A DNA stretch of 64,000 nucleotides from Arthrobacter sp. zg-Y769 (GCF_020907405.1 NZ_JAJJOE010000003.1:329611-393610), one strand, 5' to 3'. Positions 19,841 to 34,895 are shown, numbered from the stretch's first letter. Numbers and translations: made by a program. The notes: a model not told the origin generated them from the sequence alone.

Positions 19841-20664
19841 TACTCTGCGTCCTCGTCTTCCATCCAGGTGCGGTTGCTGCCGGTGAGCACGATGTCCCAG
19901 TTGTAGCCGGTGGCCCATTCATGCGAGGTGATGTTGTGGTCGTACGTGGCCACGAGGCGGTCGCGGGCCTTGGAGTCGGTGATCGACTGGTAGATCGGGT
20001 CAAGGGCGAAAAGCGGATCCCCGGGGAAGTACATCTGGGTGATCATGCGCTGGGTGAAGTCGGTCCCGAAGAGCGAGAAGTGGATGTGGGCCGGCCGCCA
20101 GGCGTTGTAGTGGTTCTTCCACGGGTACGGGCCGGGCTTGATCGTGGTGAACTCGTAGGATCCGTCGTCGGTGGTGATGCAGCGCCCGACGCCGGTGAAG
20201 TTCGGGTCCAGCGGGGCCGGGTGCTGGTCGCGCTTGTGGATGTAGCGGCCGGCGGAGTTGGCCTGCCAGATTTCCACCAGCTGGTTGCGGACCGGGTGCC
20301 CGTCGCCGTCGAGGATGCGTCCGCGGACGATGATCCGCTCCCCCATCGGCTCGCCGTTGTGCTGGATGGTCAGGTCGCTCTCGAGCGCGTGGACGTCCTG
20401 GTGCCCGAAGGCCGGGGACCACAGCTCAATGGTTTCGGGGTCCACGTGGTGCGGATCCTTGGTGGGGTGGCGCAGCAGGGAGCTGCGGTAGGGAGTGAAA
20501 TCGATGCGGGGCTGGGTTTCCTCGGCGGCGCCGTCGTCCACCCCCTTGGAGTAGTCGGCGTGGACCGAGGCGATTTCAGCGGAGATCTGGTCCTGCGAGG
20601 CCTCTGCCGCATCCAGCTTCTCGATGACATGGCTGTTCGAGAAAAGATTCTCTTCCATTTCCAT
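19840..20664 (-). CDS. pcaH: Protocatechuate 3,4-dioxygenase beta subunit
   Basis: This 274-residue beta subunit holds the non-heme Fe(III) of the ring-cleaving dioxygenase. Ligand regions are visible: a Tyr in NSAGRYIHKRD and the Tyr-His-His set in NHYNAWRPAHIHFS. The start chosen is ATG 20664, close behind AAAGGAAG; a second ATG two codons later has more usual spacing and is an equally good choice. Upstream in-frame codons to 20796 run across the operator region and are rejected. Tandem operator-like palindromes lie 80-115 bases upstream, between pobA and pcaH. Confidence 0.96.
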   Translation of the reverse strand: MEMEENLFSNSHVIEKLDAAEASQDQISAEIASVHADYSKGVDDGAAEETQPRIDFTPYRSSLLRHPTKDPHHVDPETIELWSPAFGHQDVHALESDLTIQHNGEPMGERIIVRGRILDGDGHPVRNQLVEIWQANSAGRYIHKRDQHPAPLDPNFTGVGRCITTDDGSYEFTTIKPGPYPWKNHYNAWRPAHIHFSLFGTDFTQRMITQMYFPGDPLFALDPIYQSITDSKARDRLVATYDHNITSHEWATGYNWDIVLTGSNRTWMEDEDAE

Positions 20665-20718
20665 GGGTCTTCCTTTCAATGAAGCGCGCCCTCGCGCTCC
20701 GGCTTTCCAAGCATCCAC

Positions 20719-20732
20719 GTGGTCGAGACCAC
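20719..20732. promoter_or_regulatory. 14-nt palindrome in the pobA-pcaH gap
   Basis: GTGGTC-GA-GACCAC is a perfect 6-bp inverted repeat with a 2-nt spacer, lying between the tandem TGTTC sites and the pcaH ribosome site. It could be a separate regulator site or a small leader hairpin. Confidence 0.35.
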
Positions 20733-20743
20733 AGTACACGGCT

Positions 20744-20779
20744 TGTTCATTGGATGTACAGGTGTTCGCCATACGAACA
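20744..20779. promoter_or_regulatory. Tandem IclR-type operator candidates upstream of pcaH
   Basis: Two 17-nt sites stand 19 nt apart: TGTTCATTGGATGTACA (20744-20760) and TGTTCGCCATACGAACA (20763-20779). The second is a perfect TGTTCG/CGAACA palindrome with a 5-nt spacer; the first is a degenerate copy of the same plan. TGTTCG half-sites are, from memory, typical of PcaR/PcaU/PobR operators. The pair ends two bases before the pobA stop codon and precedes pcaH, so it would give the pca genes their own control point. PcaR (13203-13985) is the natural candidate protein. Confidence 0.65.
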
Positions 20780-20780
20780 G

Positions 20781-21977
20781 CTAGGCGTTCGGCCACCCGG
20801 TATAGGCCTCGGCCAGGTAGGCGCTGCCGTGCCGGGAAGCGACGACGCCGCTAAGCTCCCCCAGCGCACGCTTGCGCTCGAAGGGGCTGGCATCCGCACG
20901 GGTGTGCAGCATGGAAGTCATCCAATAGGAAAAGTTCTGCGCCCGCCATACCCGCTGCAGTGCCTTGTCGCTGTACCCGTCCAGCAGGTCCGCGGACCCG
21001 GTGGCGTAGAACGAGTCAATGGCCTCGAACAATACCGACACGTCGGCCAGGGCGAGGTTCAGGCCCTTGGCGCCCGTGGGCGGAACGGTGTGCCCGGCGT
21101 CGCCGGCCAGGAAGAGGTTGCCGTAGCGCATCGGTTCGCAGACGTAGCTGCGGAATTTCAGGACGGTCTTTTCGAAGATCGGGCCCCGCGTCAGTTCGAA
21201 ACCGTCGGGGCCGTCCACCCGGGCCTGCAGTTCGTCCCAGATCCGGTCTTCGCTCCAGGCATCCGGGTCCTCGTTCGGATCGGACTGGAAGTACATCCGC
21301 TGGACCTCGTCGTTGCGCTGGCTGATCAAGGCGAAGCCGCGGTCCGAGTTGGCGTAGATCAGTTCCGGGGCGCTGGGAGCCGCCCGGGTAAGGATGCCGA
21401 ACCAGGCGAAGGGATACTCGATGAAGTTGTCCGTGCGGGCTTCCCTGGGGATGGAGCGCTTGCAGATTCCGGCGGAACCGTCCGAGCCGACCAGGATCTC
21501 GCAGTGGATTTCAAAGTCCCGCCCGTCGCTGTCGGTGAACAGGATTTTCGGGGTGCCGGTGGTCAGGTCCGTGACGGCGGTGTCGGTGACTGCGTAGCGG
21601 ACGTCGCCGTGGTCCCGTTCTCGGGCGGCGGCCAGGTCCGTGAACACCTCGTTCTGCGGGTACAGCCACACGGACTCCCCCACCAGGTCCTCAAAGTCGA
21701 TGCGGTGGCTCTCGCCGCCGAAGCGCAGGTCGATCCCCTCGTGGCGGTACCCGTCCGTCAACACCCGGTTACTCACGCCGGTTTCGGTGAGCATGCGGAC
21801 GCTGCCGTGCTCCAGGATCCCGGCCCGGTGCGTGGTGCGGATGGTTTCGTAATCCCGCTTTTCCACCACGATGTTCTCGATGCCGGACTTGGACAAAAGA
21901 TGCGAGAGCATCAGCCCGGCCGGGCCGCCGCCCACAATACCGACCTGCGTCTTGAGGACCGTGCGCTCTGCACTCAT
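20781..21977 (-). CDS. pobA: 4-hydroxybenzoate 3-monooxygenase
   Basis: This 398-residue FAD monooxygenase hydroxylates 4-hydroxybenzoate to protocatechuate with NAD(P)H and O2. The FAD motif GGGPAGLMLSHLL is near residue 16, THRAGILEHG follows in the PHBH-typical position, the DG-type motif sits at VGSDGSAGICK, and GDAGHTVPPTGAKGLNLAL closes the flavin site. The start is ATG 21977 with GGGAG upstream. It is the first enzyme of the run, 116 bases before pcaH, and a palindrome near 22053 lies upstream of it. Confidence 0.96.
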   Translation of the reverse strand: MSAERTVLKTQVGIVGGGPAGLMLSHLLSKSGIENIVVEKRDYETIRTTHRAGILEHGSVRMLTETGVSNRVLTDGYRHEGIDLRFGGESHRIDFEDLVGESVWLYPQNEVFTDLAAARERDHGDVRYAVTDTAVTDLTTGTPKILFTDSDGRDFEIHCEILVGSDGSAGICKRSIPREARTDNFIEYPFAWFGILTRAAPSAPELIYANSDRGFALISQRNDEVQRMYFQSDPNEDPDAWSEDRIWDELQARVDGPDGFELTRGPIFEKTVLKFRSYVCEPMRYGNLFLAGDAGHTVPPTGAKGLNLALADVSVLFEAIDSFYATGSADLLDGYSDKALQRVWRAQNFSYWMTSMLHTRADASPFERKRALGELSGVVASRHGSAYLAEAYTGWPNA

Positions 21978-22052
21978 CTGGGACTCCCTTGGAAACTTGT
22001 AGCGGACACTACCCCCAGTGTGACTGGAGGCACATAGCCGGCTCCAAGGCGA

Positions 22053-22069
22053 TTCCCATTCAATGGGAA
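22053..22069. promoter_or_regulatory. Perfect palindrome upstream of pobA
   Basis: TTCCCATT-C-AATGGGAA is a perfect 8-bp inverted repeat about 80 bases before the pobA start and directly after the stop of the upstream IclR gene. TTCC/GGAA palindromes of this kind are common IclR-family operators. A second inverted repeat, ACACT/AGTGT, is at 22006-22021, nearer pobA. Confidence 0.55.
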
Positions 22070-22104
22070 ATCGGCCGGCCGTCCAGGGCGGCCGGGAGCA
22101 GGGG

Positions 22105-22872
22105 TCAGCACTGGTGGTGCGGTCCCGCCGCCTCCGCACGGACGCCGAGCCCCCGGGAGATTCCACGGGCGGCCGTCATCAGGGCCGGGACGGTCGCCGG
22201 GATGTATTCGCCGCCGGTAGGCACCACAACGCCAATTGCCGCCACCGCGGTGCTGCCCGCACCAAACACGGGTACCGCTATCCCGGTGGTGTCCGGAACG
22301 ACGGCGCCGGGCAGGCTTGCGCTGCCTTCCAGGCGCATCCGGGCCCAGGACGCCCGCAGGCTCTTCTCCCCTGCGGCATCGAGGTTCCGGCGCTGCAGGT
22401 AGTCCTCCTGCACGTGCCGGGGTGAATGGGCCATCATGACCATTCCGGAGGAGGAGACGTGGACCGGAAGCCGGCCGGCAACCTTGGCGTGGTTCAGCAC
22501 CGATCCGTGGCTGGAAAGGCGTTCGATGAACAGGACCTCGTCCTGGCGCAGCACCGACAGCTGGGTGTGCTGCCGGACCACAGCCTGGATGTCTTCCATA
22601 AACGGCATGGCAATCTGCTTGAGGCCAAGCGCAGCGGAACTGCGGTTGGCCAGTTCCCACAGGCGAAGGCCAAGGCGCACGCCGCCGTCGGGCTCCCTTT
22701 GCAGGAAACCGTGTCCCATCAGATCATTCACGATCCGGTGCGCAGTGGACAGCGGCAGCCCGGCACGGCGGGCCAGCATGGCAATGGGCATGGCCTGGTG
22801 GGTTTCGTCGAAGGCGCTGATAACCCGGACGATCCGGCTGGTCATGGACTCGCCGCTGGGGGAATTGGCCAT
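22105..22872 (-). CDS. IclR-family regulator, probable PobR-like
   Basis: This 255-residue protein has a winged helix (MPIAMLARRAGLPLSTAHR near residues 28-46) and an IclR effector domain (about 80-245). It lies immediately upstream of pobA on the same strand, 127 bases away, with a perfect palindrome in the gap, so control of pobA is the simplest reading. ATG 22872 lacks a clear ribosome site, but a -10-like GAGACT ends six bases before it, and two 12-nt direct repeats lie just upstream. It is clearly distinct from the terminal PcaR-type gene. Confidence 0.85.
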   Translation of the reverse strand: MANSPSGESMTSRIVRVISAFDETHQAMPIAMLARRAGLPLSTAHRIVNDLMGHGFLQREPDGGVRLGLRLWELANRSSAALGLKQIAMPFMEDIQAVVRQHTQLSVLRQDEVLFIERLSSHGSVLNHAKVAGRLPVHVSSSGMVMMAHSPRHVQEDYLQRRNLDAAGEKSLRASWARMRLEGSASLPGAVVPDTTGIAVPVFGAGSTAVAAIGVVVPTGGEYIPATVPALMTAARGISRGLGVRAEAAGPHHQC

Positions 22873-22884
22873 TATTAAAGTCTC

Positions 22885-22911
22885 GCACAGCCGTTACCGG
22901 CACAGCCGTTA
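22885..22911. repeat. 12-nt direct repeat before the pobA-linked IclR gene
   Basis: GCACAGCCGTTA occurs at 22885-22896 and again at 22900-22911. The copies sit where the -35 region of the IclR gene would be, suggesting a regulator site or chance duplication. Confidence 0.5.
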
Positions 22912-22915
22912 AACG

Positions 22916-22951
22916 CGGCAGGCCCCGCACCCTGGGGTGCGGGACCTGCCG
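22916..22951 (-). terminator. Terminator after rpoC
   Basis: A 16-nt stem with one mismatch (22916-22931 with 22936-22951) closes on CTGG. It lies 40 bases past the rpoC stop and before the pobA-linked IclR gene. There is no long T-run, as is common in actinobacteria. Confidence 0.85.
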
Positions 22952-22991
22952 TTGACGCTGCGCGCTGTACGCGGCGCCTGTTTTGCCTTGG

Positions 22992-26882
<3,891 letters not shown>

Positions 26883-27071
26883 GGGTCCCTGTTCTCTCTT
26901 GTTCTCTAAATCTGAATGTCTCGGGTGCGGAAAAGATTGAAGGTGACCATCAGGGCCGGCGCCAGCCGGTCCGGGTTAGGCGGCTTTAATATTCCTGCGA
27001 GCTCTGCGAGCTGGGAATTTCGTTGCCGCCGTTCCGGACCGTCCTGGCACCGACCGGGACGGATCTACCTG

Positions 27072-30572
<3,501 letters not shown>

Positions 30573-31077
30573 GAGGGATCCTTCCACAGACCTTCAGGCG
30601 TGTTTCACGCCTCCTCCCCTGCACGATCCGGACCGAGTCCGTGTGCGTCCCAGTGTCCGGCGGCGGGCACATCCACAGGTTGCGGATACTGCCCGGCACG
30701 GAACGAAGCCCACCGCTATATGAAGGCTGAAGGTTAACAGGAGGAAGCAAATATCCACTATAGGGCATTATGGGCAGACAAGTCTACCCGGTATTTGAAC
30801 CCTGCTTCGCTCAACCCCTCGGAAAGGACGTTCCGGGGTGGACTTTCCGGCTATCAGATCCGGATCCAACCCCGTTTTAAGGGGGAGCTACAGGCAACAC
30901 CGGCGTACCGTTCACGCATCGGATACAGATACCTTACCGCATAAGCGCGCTTCCGCGCTCGTCGGTCGGTGGGCGGGACCGCAGGGGCGTGTGACGGCGC
31001 TCTCCCCCGGCGCCGCGCGTTGGCGTAGCCTTGTCCCTGTCTTCAATGACGAATACAACGACGAAAGCGACGCACGA
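30573..31077. other. Divergent region between rpoB and the thiolase gene
   Basis: This 505-base gap contains the rpoB promoter candidate (30757-30786), a 7-bp hairpin in the rpoB leader (AGGCGTG/CACGCCT at 30596-30612), and upstream sequence of the thiolase. An open plus-strand frame runs from 30838 into the thiolase, but its first 80 codons look non-coding. A -10-like TAGCCT at 31025-31030 may serve the thiolase; no good -35 accompanies it. No RNA gene was recognised. Confidence 0.5.
30757..30786 (-). promoter_or_regulatory. Candidate rpoBC promoter
   Basis: On the minus strand TAGACT (30786-30781) and TATAGT (30762-30757) are separated by 18 nt. The -10 matches the sigma-70 consensus at five of six positions and the -35 at four. 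It predicts a leader near 180 nt for rpoB. Confidence 0.5.
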
Positions 31078-32313
31078 GTGACTAACGCACCCATAAACCC
31101 CTCCGCGGCCCGCGAGGGCGCAGCCGTTCCCGAAGTGGTCATTGTCGGCGGCGCACGGACACCCCAGGGGCGCCTGAACGGCCAGCTGTCCGCCTTTACT
31201 GCCGTCGAGCTTGGTGCCTTTGCCATCAGGGGCGCCCTGGAAAAGTCCGGCGTCGACGCCGCAGATGTGGACTCCGTCATCATGGGCCATGTGGTGCAGG
31301 CCGGCTGCGGGCAGAATCCCGCCCGCCAGGCCTCCATCAAGGCCGGCATCGGCTGGAACGTTCCGGCGGCCACGGTCAACAAGGTCTGCCTGTCCGGCCT
31401 GGCTGCAGTGATTGATGCCGCCCGGCTCATCCGCGGCGGCGAGGCCACCGTGGTGGTGGCCGGCGGCCAGGAATCAATGACGCGCGGACCGCACCTGCTT
31501 CCGGGGTCCCGGCAGGGCTGGAACTACGGCAATATCTCCGCCCTGGATTCCGTGGCGCACGATGGCCTGACGGATGCCTTCGACAACGACTCCATGGGTA
31601 TTTCCACCGAGCGGGGCAATACGAAACTGGCGATCAAGCGGCTGGAACAGGACGAAGTAGCCGCTGCCTCGCACCAGCGTGCGGCAGCGGCCATGGCTAC
31701 GGGGATCTTCGACGCGGAAATCATTCCCGTCACGGTGCCGCAGCGCCGGGGCGAGCCCCTGGTCCTCATCTCGGACGAGGGCGTGCGGCCCAACACCACC
31801 GTGGAGACGCTGGCGGGCCTTCGCCCGGCATTCGATTCCGAGGGAACCATCACGGCCGGCAACTCCTCCCCGCTTTCCGACGGCGCGGCGGCCCTGATCC
31901 TCACTACCCGGGACTATGCCGAAGCCAACGGGCTGGACATCCTCGCCGCCGTCGGGCTTCCCGGCCAGGTCGCCGGTCCTGACAACACGCTGCATTCCCA
32001 GCCGTCCAATGCACTCTTCGCCGCCCTCGGGCGGGCCGGCTGGAGCGCCTCGGACCTGGACTTCATCGAGATCAACGAGGCCTTCGGCGCCGTGGCGGTC
32101 CAGTCCCTGAACGAGCTGGGCATGGACCTGGAACAATGCAACCTGCACGGCGGAGCAATTGCGCTCGGGCATCCCATCGGCGCCTCGGGCGCCCGGCTGG
32201 CGCTCACGGCAGCACATGAACTCGCGCGGCGCGGAACCGGCCGGGCCGGCGTCGCCCTCTGCGGCGGCGGCGGACAGGGCGAGGCGCTGCTGCTTTACCG
32301 CGAAGAGGCATAG
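31078..32313 (+). CDS. Thiolase, probable acetyl-CoA acetyltransferase
   Basis: This 411-residue thiolase has the nucleophilic Cys in NKVCLSGLAAV (near residue 105), the NEAFGAVAVQS segment, the His in ALGHPIGASGAR and the second Cys in ALCGGGGQGEA. It condenses two acetyl-CoA or cleaves acetoacetyl-CoA; chain-length preference cannot be read. GTG 31078 is the best start because homology begins shortly after, although its ribosome site is weak. It is the only plus-strand gene inside the ribosomal-protein/RNA-polymerase block and ends in a strong bidirectional hairpin. It differs clearly from PcaF at 15383. Confidence 0.92.
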   Translation: MTNAPINPSAAREGAAVPEVVIVGGARTPQGRLNGQLSAFTAVELGAFAIRGALEKSGVDAADVDSVIMGHVVQAGCGQNPARQASIKAGIGWNVPAATVNKVCLSGLAAVIDAARLIRGGEATVVVAGGQESMTRGPHLLPGSRQGWNYGNISALDSVAHDGLTDAFDNDSMGISTERGNTKLAIKRLEQDEVAAASHQRAAAAMATGIFDAEIIPVTVPQRRGEPLVLISDEGVRPNTTVETLAGLRPAFDSEGTITAGNSSPLSDGAAALILTTRDYAEANGLDILAAVGLPGQVAGPDNTLHSQPSNALFAALGRAGWSASDLDFIEINEAFGAVAVQSLNELGMDLEQCNLHGGAIALGHPIGASGARLALTAAHELARRGTGRAGVALCGGGGQGEALLLYREEA

Positions 32314-32329
32314 CAGGAGCCTGCACACG

Positions 32330-32365
32330 CAGAAGGCCCCGTTCCGAAAGGAACGGGGCCTTCTG
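32330..32365. terminator. Bidirectional terminator between thiolase and rplL
   Basis: A perfect 16-bp stem (32330-32345 with 32350-32365) closes on a GAAA tetraloop, between the convergent thiolase and rplL genes. On the plus strand it is followed after a short spacer by GTTTTTA. Confidence 0.9.
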
Positions 32366-32397
32366 TAAGGCGTTTTTATGCGGTTAGGCAGTAAAAA

Positions 32398-32772
32398 CTA
32401 CTTGACGGTGACGGTGGCGCCGGCAGCTTCGAGAGCTTCCTTGGCCTTGTCAGCGGCTTCCTTGTTGGCGCCTTCGAGGACGGCCTTCGGAGCGCTGTCA
32501 ACCAGGTCCTTGGCTTCCTTCAGACCCAGCGAGGTCAGGGAGCGAACTTCCTTGATCACTGCGATCTTCTTGTCGCCGGCTGCTTCGAGGATGACGTCGA
32601 ATTCGGTCTTCTCTTCAGCGGCTTCAGCGGCACCGGCAGCGGGGCCGGCAACTGCAACAGCAGCAGCGGTGACGTCGAACGTCTCCTCGAAGAGCTTCAC
32701 GAAATCGGAGAGCTCGATGATGGACAGTTCCTTGAAAGCTTCAATGAGCTCTTCGTTGGTGAGCTTCGCCAT
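32398..32772 (-). CDS. rplL: 50S ribosomal protein L7/L12
   Basis: This is the 124-residue stalk protein that recruits translation GTPases. It has the N-terminal dimerisation segment ([18 protein letters not shown]), an Ala-rich hinge at about 36-52 and the C-terminal domain with EKTEFDVIL and [16 protein letters not shown]. It follows rplJ by 61 bases. A terminator hairpin downstream separates it from the thiolase gene. Confidence 0.99.
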   Translation of the reverse strand: MAKLTNEELIEAFKELSIIELSDFVKLFEETFDVTAAAVAVAGPAAGAAEAAEEKTEFDVILEAAGDKKIAVIKEVRSLTSLGLKEAKDLVDSAPKAVLEGANKEAADKAKEALEAAGATVTVK

Positions 32773-32833
32773 GGTGTGGCGTCCTTCCTATAGTTGGTGC
32801 ACGCAGGCACCGGAGATTGATGGAGAAGAGGTT

Positions 32834-33403
32834 CTACTCTTCGGTGGCTGCTTCTGCTGCCGGAGCTTCTTCTGCAGCGGCCGGAGCCTCTTCTGCAGCG
32901 GAGTCAGCGGGGGCGCCGCTTTCCTCTTCAAGCTTCATGCGCAGTGCATCAGCCGTGCGGGCGAGCATGGACATCGGTGCCTTGAGGACACCGGCGACGC
33001 GTGCAAGCTGGAACTCACGGGACTCAAGGGCAGCCAGTGCGGCTACACCGGCGGCATCCAGGGCATTGCCCTCGAAGACACCGGTCTTGATGACGAGCTG
33101 CGGGTTGGTCTTGGCAAAATCCGTCAGGCTCTTTGCAGCTGCAACTGCGTCACCCTTGATGAAGGCAATTGCAGTAGGTCCGGCAAGCTGGCCTTCGAAC
33201 GCGTCGATGCCGGCTTCCTTGGCTGCAATGCCAGTCAGGGTGTTCTTTACGACCGAGTACTTGGTGTCCTGGCCGAGCGAACGACGCAGCTCCTTGAGCT
33301 GTGCAACGGTGAGCCCGCGGTATTCGGTTAGGACAGCAGCGGTCGATTCCTTGAAATCGGTGGTGATTTCCTCGACTGCTGACACCTTTGTTGGCGTTGC
33401 CAT
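32834..33403 (-). CDS. rplJ: 50S ribosomal protein L10
   Basis: This 189-residue L10 anchors the L7/L12 stalk. The globular domain begins MATPTKVSAVEEIT and includes LTVAQLKELRRSL; the C-terminal tail is Ala/Glu-rich. ATG 33403 follows AGGAGGG closely; the upstream open frame runs through the leader and is not coding. The leader carries an L10-type regulatory region and a terminator-like attenuator, so L10 autoregulation of rplJL is likely. Confidence 0.99.
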   Translation of the reverse strand: MATPTKVSAVEEITTDFKESTAAVLTEYRGLTVAQLKELRRSLGQDTKYSVVKNTLTGIAAKEAGIDAFEGQLAGPTAIAFIKGDAVAAAKSLTDFAKTNPQLVIKTGVFEGNALDAAGVAALAALESREFQLARVAGVLKAPMSMLARTADALRMKLEEESGAPADSAAEEAPAAAEEAPAAEAATEE

Positions 33404-33450
33404 AACCCTCCTTCCGGGGAAATAGTGCCGGTGGATCGGGTCCCGAACAT

Positions 33451-33479
33451 AAAAAACGCCCCGGGCAGATGCACGGGGC
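33451..33479 (-). terminator. Attenuator hairpin in the rplJ leader
   Basis: On the minus strand GCCCCG (33479-33474) pairs with CGGGGC (33463-33458) and is followed at once by GTTTTTT (33457-33451). It is an intrinsic terminator placed about 50 bases before the rplJ start, inside the leader, as expected for transcription attenuation. Confidence 0.75.
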
Positions 33480-33649
33480 TTCACTCTACGGACGCACGAA
33501 GTTCCGGAGTTCAGTTCGTTCACCTGCGCAGGCCGCCCTATCAAGGGACTTTCGGATGTTTCTCCAACCGGGTTCCACGCGTGGAGGGCTGAAGGTTCAG
33601 CCTTACGGTGGGATTGAATGCACATCGACCGACGGTCTTTGGTAGTTCC

Positions 33650-33678
33650 AGAGTACGGGAGAATCCGGCAGGGAACAA
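33650..33678 (-). promoter_or_regulatory. Candidate rplJL promoter
   Basis: On the minus strand TTGTTC (33678-33673) and TACTCT (33655-33650) are separated by exactly 17 nt. Predicted transcription starts near 33643, giving the leader described above. Confidence 0.6.
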
Positions 33679-33741
33679 ATCCCGGTCCCGGGGCCTGCAT
33701 GGCTGGCAGCCGCCCGGCGGATGTCAGCGGGCCGGCGGATG

Positions 33742-34836
33742 TCAACCGGCGGACAGCTCCCTTTGCCACTCTCCGGAGTAGCCGATGGCCCGGAACCCCA
33801 GCTGCTCGTTAATGGAGAGCATGTAGCGGTTTTCCTCAGCGTTCCAGGTGTAGACCCGGAGCGCTTCGGGAACCACCTCCCGGAGGCGGACCAGGTTCGC
33901 GGCCTTGAGCAGCATGCCCAGCCGGTTCCCCCGGTGGCCTTCCAGGACCAGGGTGTCGTCCTGGTAAACCACGGCGGGGTTGTTGCGGAAAACCTCCAGG
34001 ACGGTGTGGCCGGCGAGTTCACCGGTGGCAACATGCCGGGCGGCGCTGACCAGCACCTCTGCGTCCATATCGCGGGCCAGGCCCTCGGCTTCCCGCACCC
34101 GGGCTTCGTCCCAGGCTTCTTCCGCCAGGTCCAGCCCGCCCATCGGCGCATCGGTGCTCATCTTCTGCCGCAGCTGTGCGTAGGCCTCCACGAGATCCTC
34201 CGGACAGGCACCGCTCCAGAACTCAAGTTCGTACCCTGCTCCCGCGGCCGCCTCGGCCTGCTGCAGCACAGCTATGCCGGCGGCAGCGCTTCCCAGCTCA
34301 AGCCGGCTGATCCGGTCCACCAGTTCCAGCCGGAAGCCGAGCCCTGCGGCAAATGCGGCAGCGGCGTCCTGCGGGATCCGGCTTTCCGTCCCGGATTCCG
34401 GTTGCACGGATCCGCCGGGCAGCAGGTGCTCTGTCTCCGCCATCAGCATGCGCCGGTTGTGGGACACGGCAAGTTCCTCCGCGGCTGCATAAAGCTGCGT
34501 CCCCACCCCTTGGCGGCGGGCAGAGGGGGCCACAACCACATTGACGTATCCGGTATGGAGGTTGTCCGTAAGCGGCAGGTTGACCAGGGCCACACCGACG
34601 ATCGTTCCGCCGGGCTCCGTGCCGGCACGGGCAGCCAGCATCTCGCGCCGGCGGGTCTCGGTGCTGCGTCGGCCGGCCAGCTGGGCCTGCGGCGGGCCGT
34701 AGAAGTCATCATTGCCCCAGAACTCGCGCAGCTGCGCATTGAGCAGCTCGGCAACGGCGACGAAATCCTCCGCCCCCGGTGCGTCCAGGCTGTCCGGAAC
34801 GGCAATCGGCTCAATGGAAACCGGCATCTGTGTCAT
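33742..34836 (-). CDS. Tandem GNAT-family N-acetyltransferase
   Basis: This 364-residue protein appears to hold two GNAT folds. The first (about 1-165) has an acetyl-CoA motif in VVAPSARRQGVGTQLY; the second (about 190-360) has a weaker one in LEGHRGNRLGMLLKAAN and ends NEQLGFRAIGYS. The two-domain plan recalls mycothiol synthase, but the real mshD is at 49640, so this is a different enzyme with unknown substrate. ATG 34836 has AGGA about 8 nt upstream. It lies between the rplKA terminator and rplJ, on the same strand but probably transcribed separately. Its 3' end overlaps the rplJ upstream region. Confidence 0.8.
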   Translation of the reverse strand: MTQMPVSIEPIAVPDSLDAPGAEDFVAVAELLNAQLREFWGNDDFYGPPQAQLAGRRSTETRRREMLAARAGTEPGGTIVGVALVNLPLTDNLHTGYVNVVVAPSARRQGVGTQLYAAAEELAVSHNRRMLMAETEHLLPGGSVQPESGTESRIPQDAAAAFAAGLGFRLELVDRISRLELGSAAAGIAVLQQAEAAAGAGYELEFWSGACPEDLVEAYAQLRQKMSTDAPMGGLDLAEEAWDEARVREAEGLARDMDAEVLVSAARHVATGELAGHTVLEVFRNNPAVVYQDDTLVLEGHRGNRLGMLLKAANLVRLREVVPEALRVYTWNAEENRYMLSINEQLGFRAIGYSGEWQRELSAG

Positions 34837-34895
34837 GGCCCACATCCTGCCGTACGCAGTCCCCGGGACCAAAGGCTGAGGCCCGGGAACACAAA

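Larger units (their letters stand above)
33404..33741 (-). promoter_or_regulatory. rplJL leader with promoter and L10-type regulatory RNA
   Basis: This gene-free region between the GNAT gene and rplJ gives a transcript leader of about 240 nt from the promoter at 33650-33678. The leader contains several stems (GGCTGAA/TTCAGCC at about 33585-33605, CCACGCGTGG nearby) and ends in an attenuator hairpin (33451-33479) before the rplJ ribosome site. The arrangement matches the known L10 leader, where L10(L12) binding controls the operon. A 13-nt direct repeat (CCGGCGGATGTCA) occurs twice at about 33714-33745, overlapping the end of the GNAT gene. Confidence 0.7.

Noticed and set aside
13203..22872. 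Recent mobile-element origin of the pob/pca island
   Set aside because: No transposase, integrase, direct flanking repeats or attachment site was seen, and base composition matches the neighbours.
30838..31077. Possible 80-residue N-terminal extension of the thiolase
   Set aside because: Composition is not protein-like, thiolase homology begins after GTG 31078, and the stretch covers the divergent promoter region.
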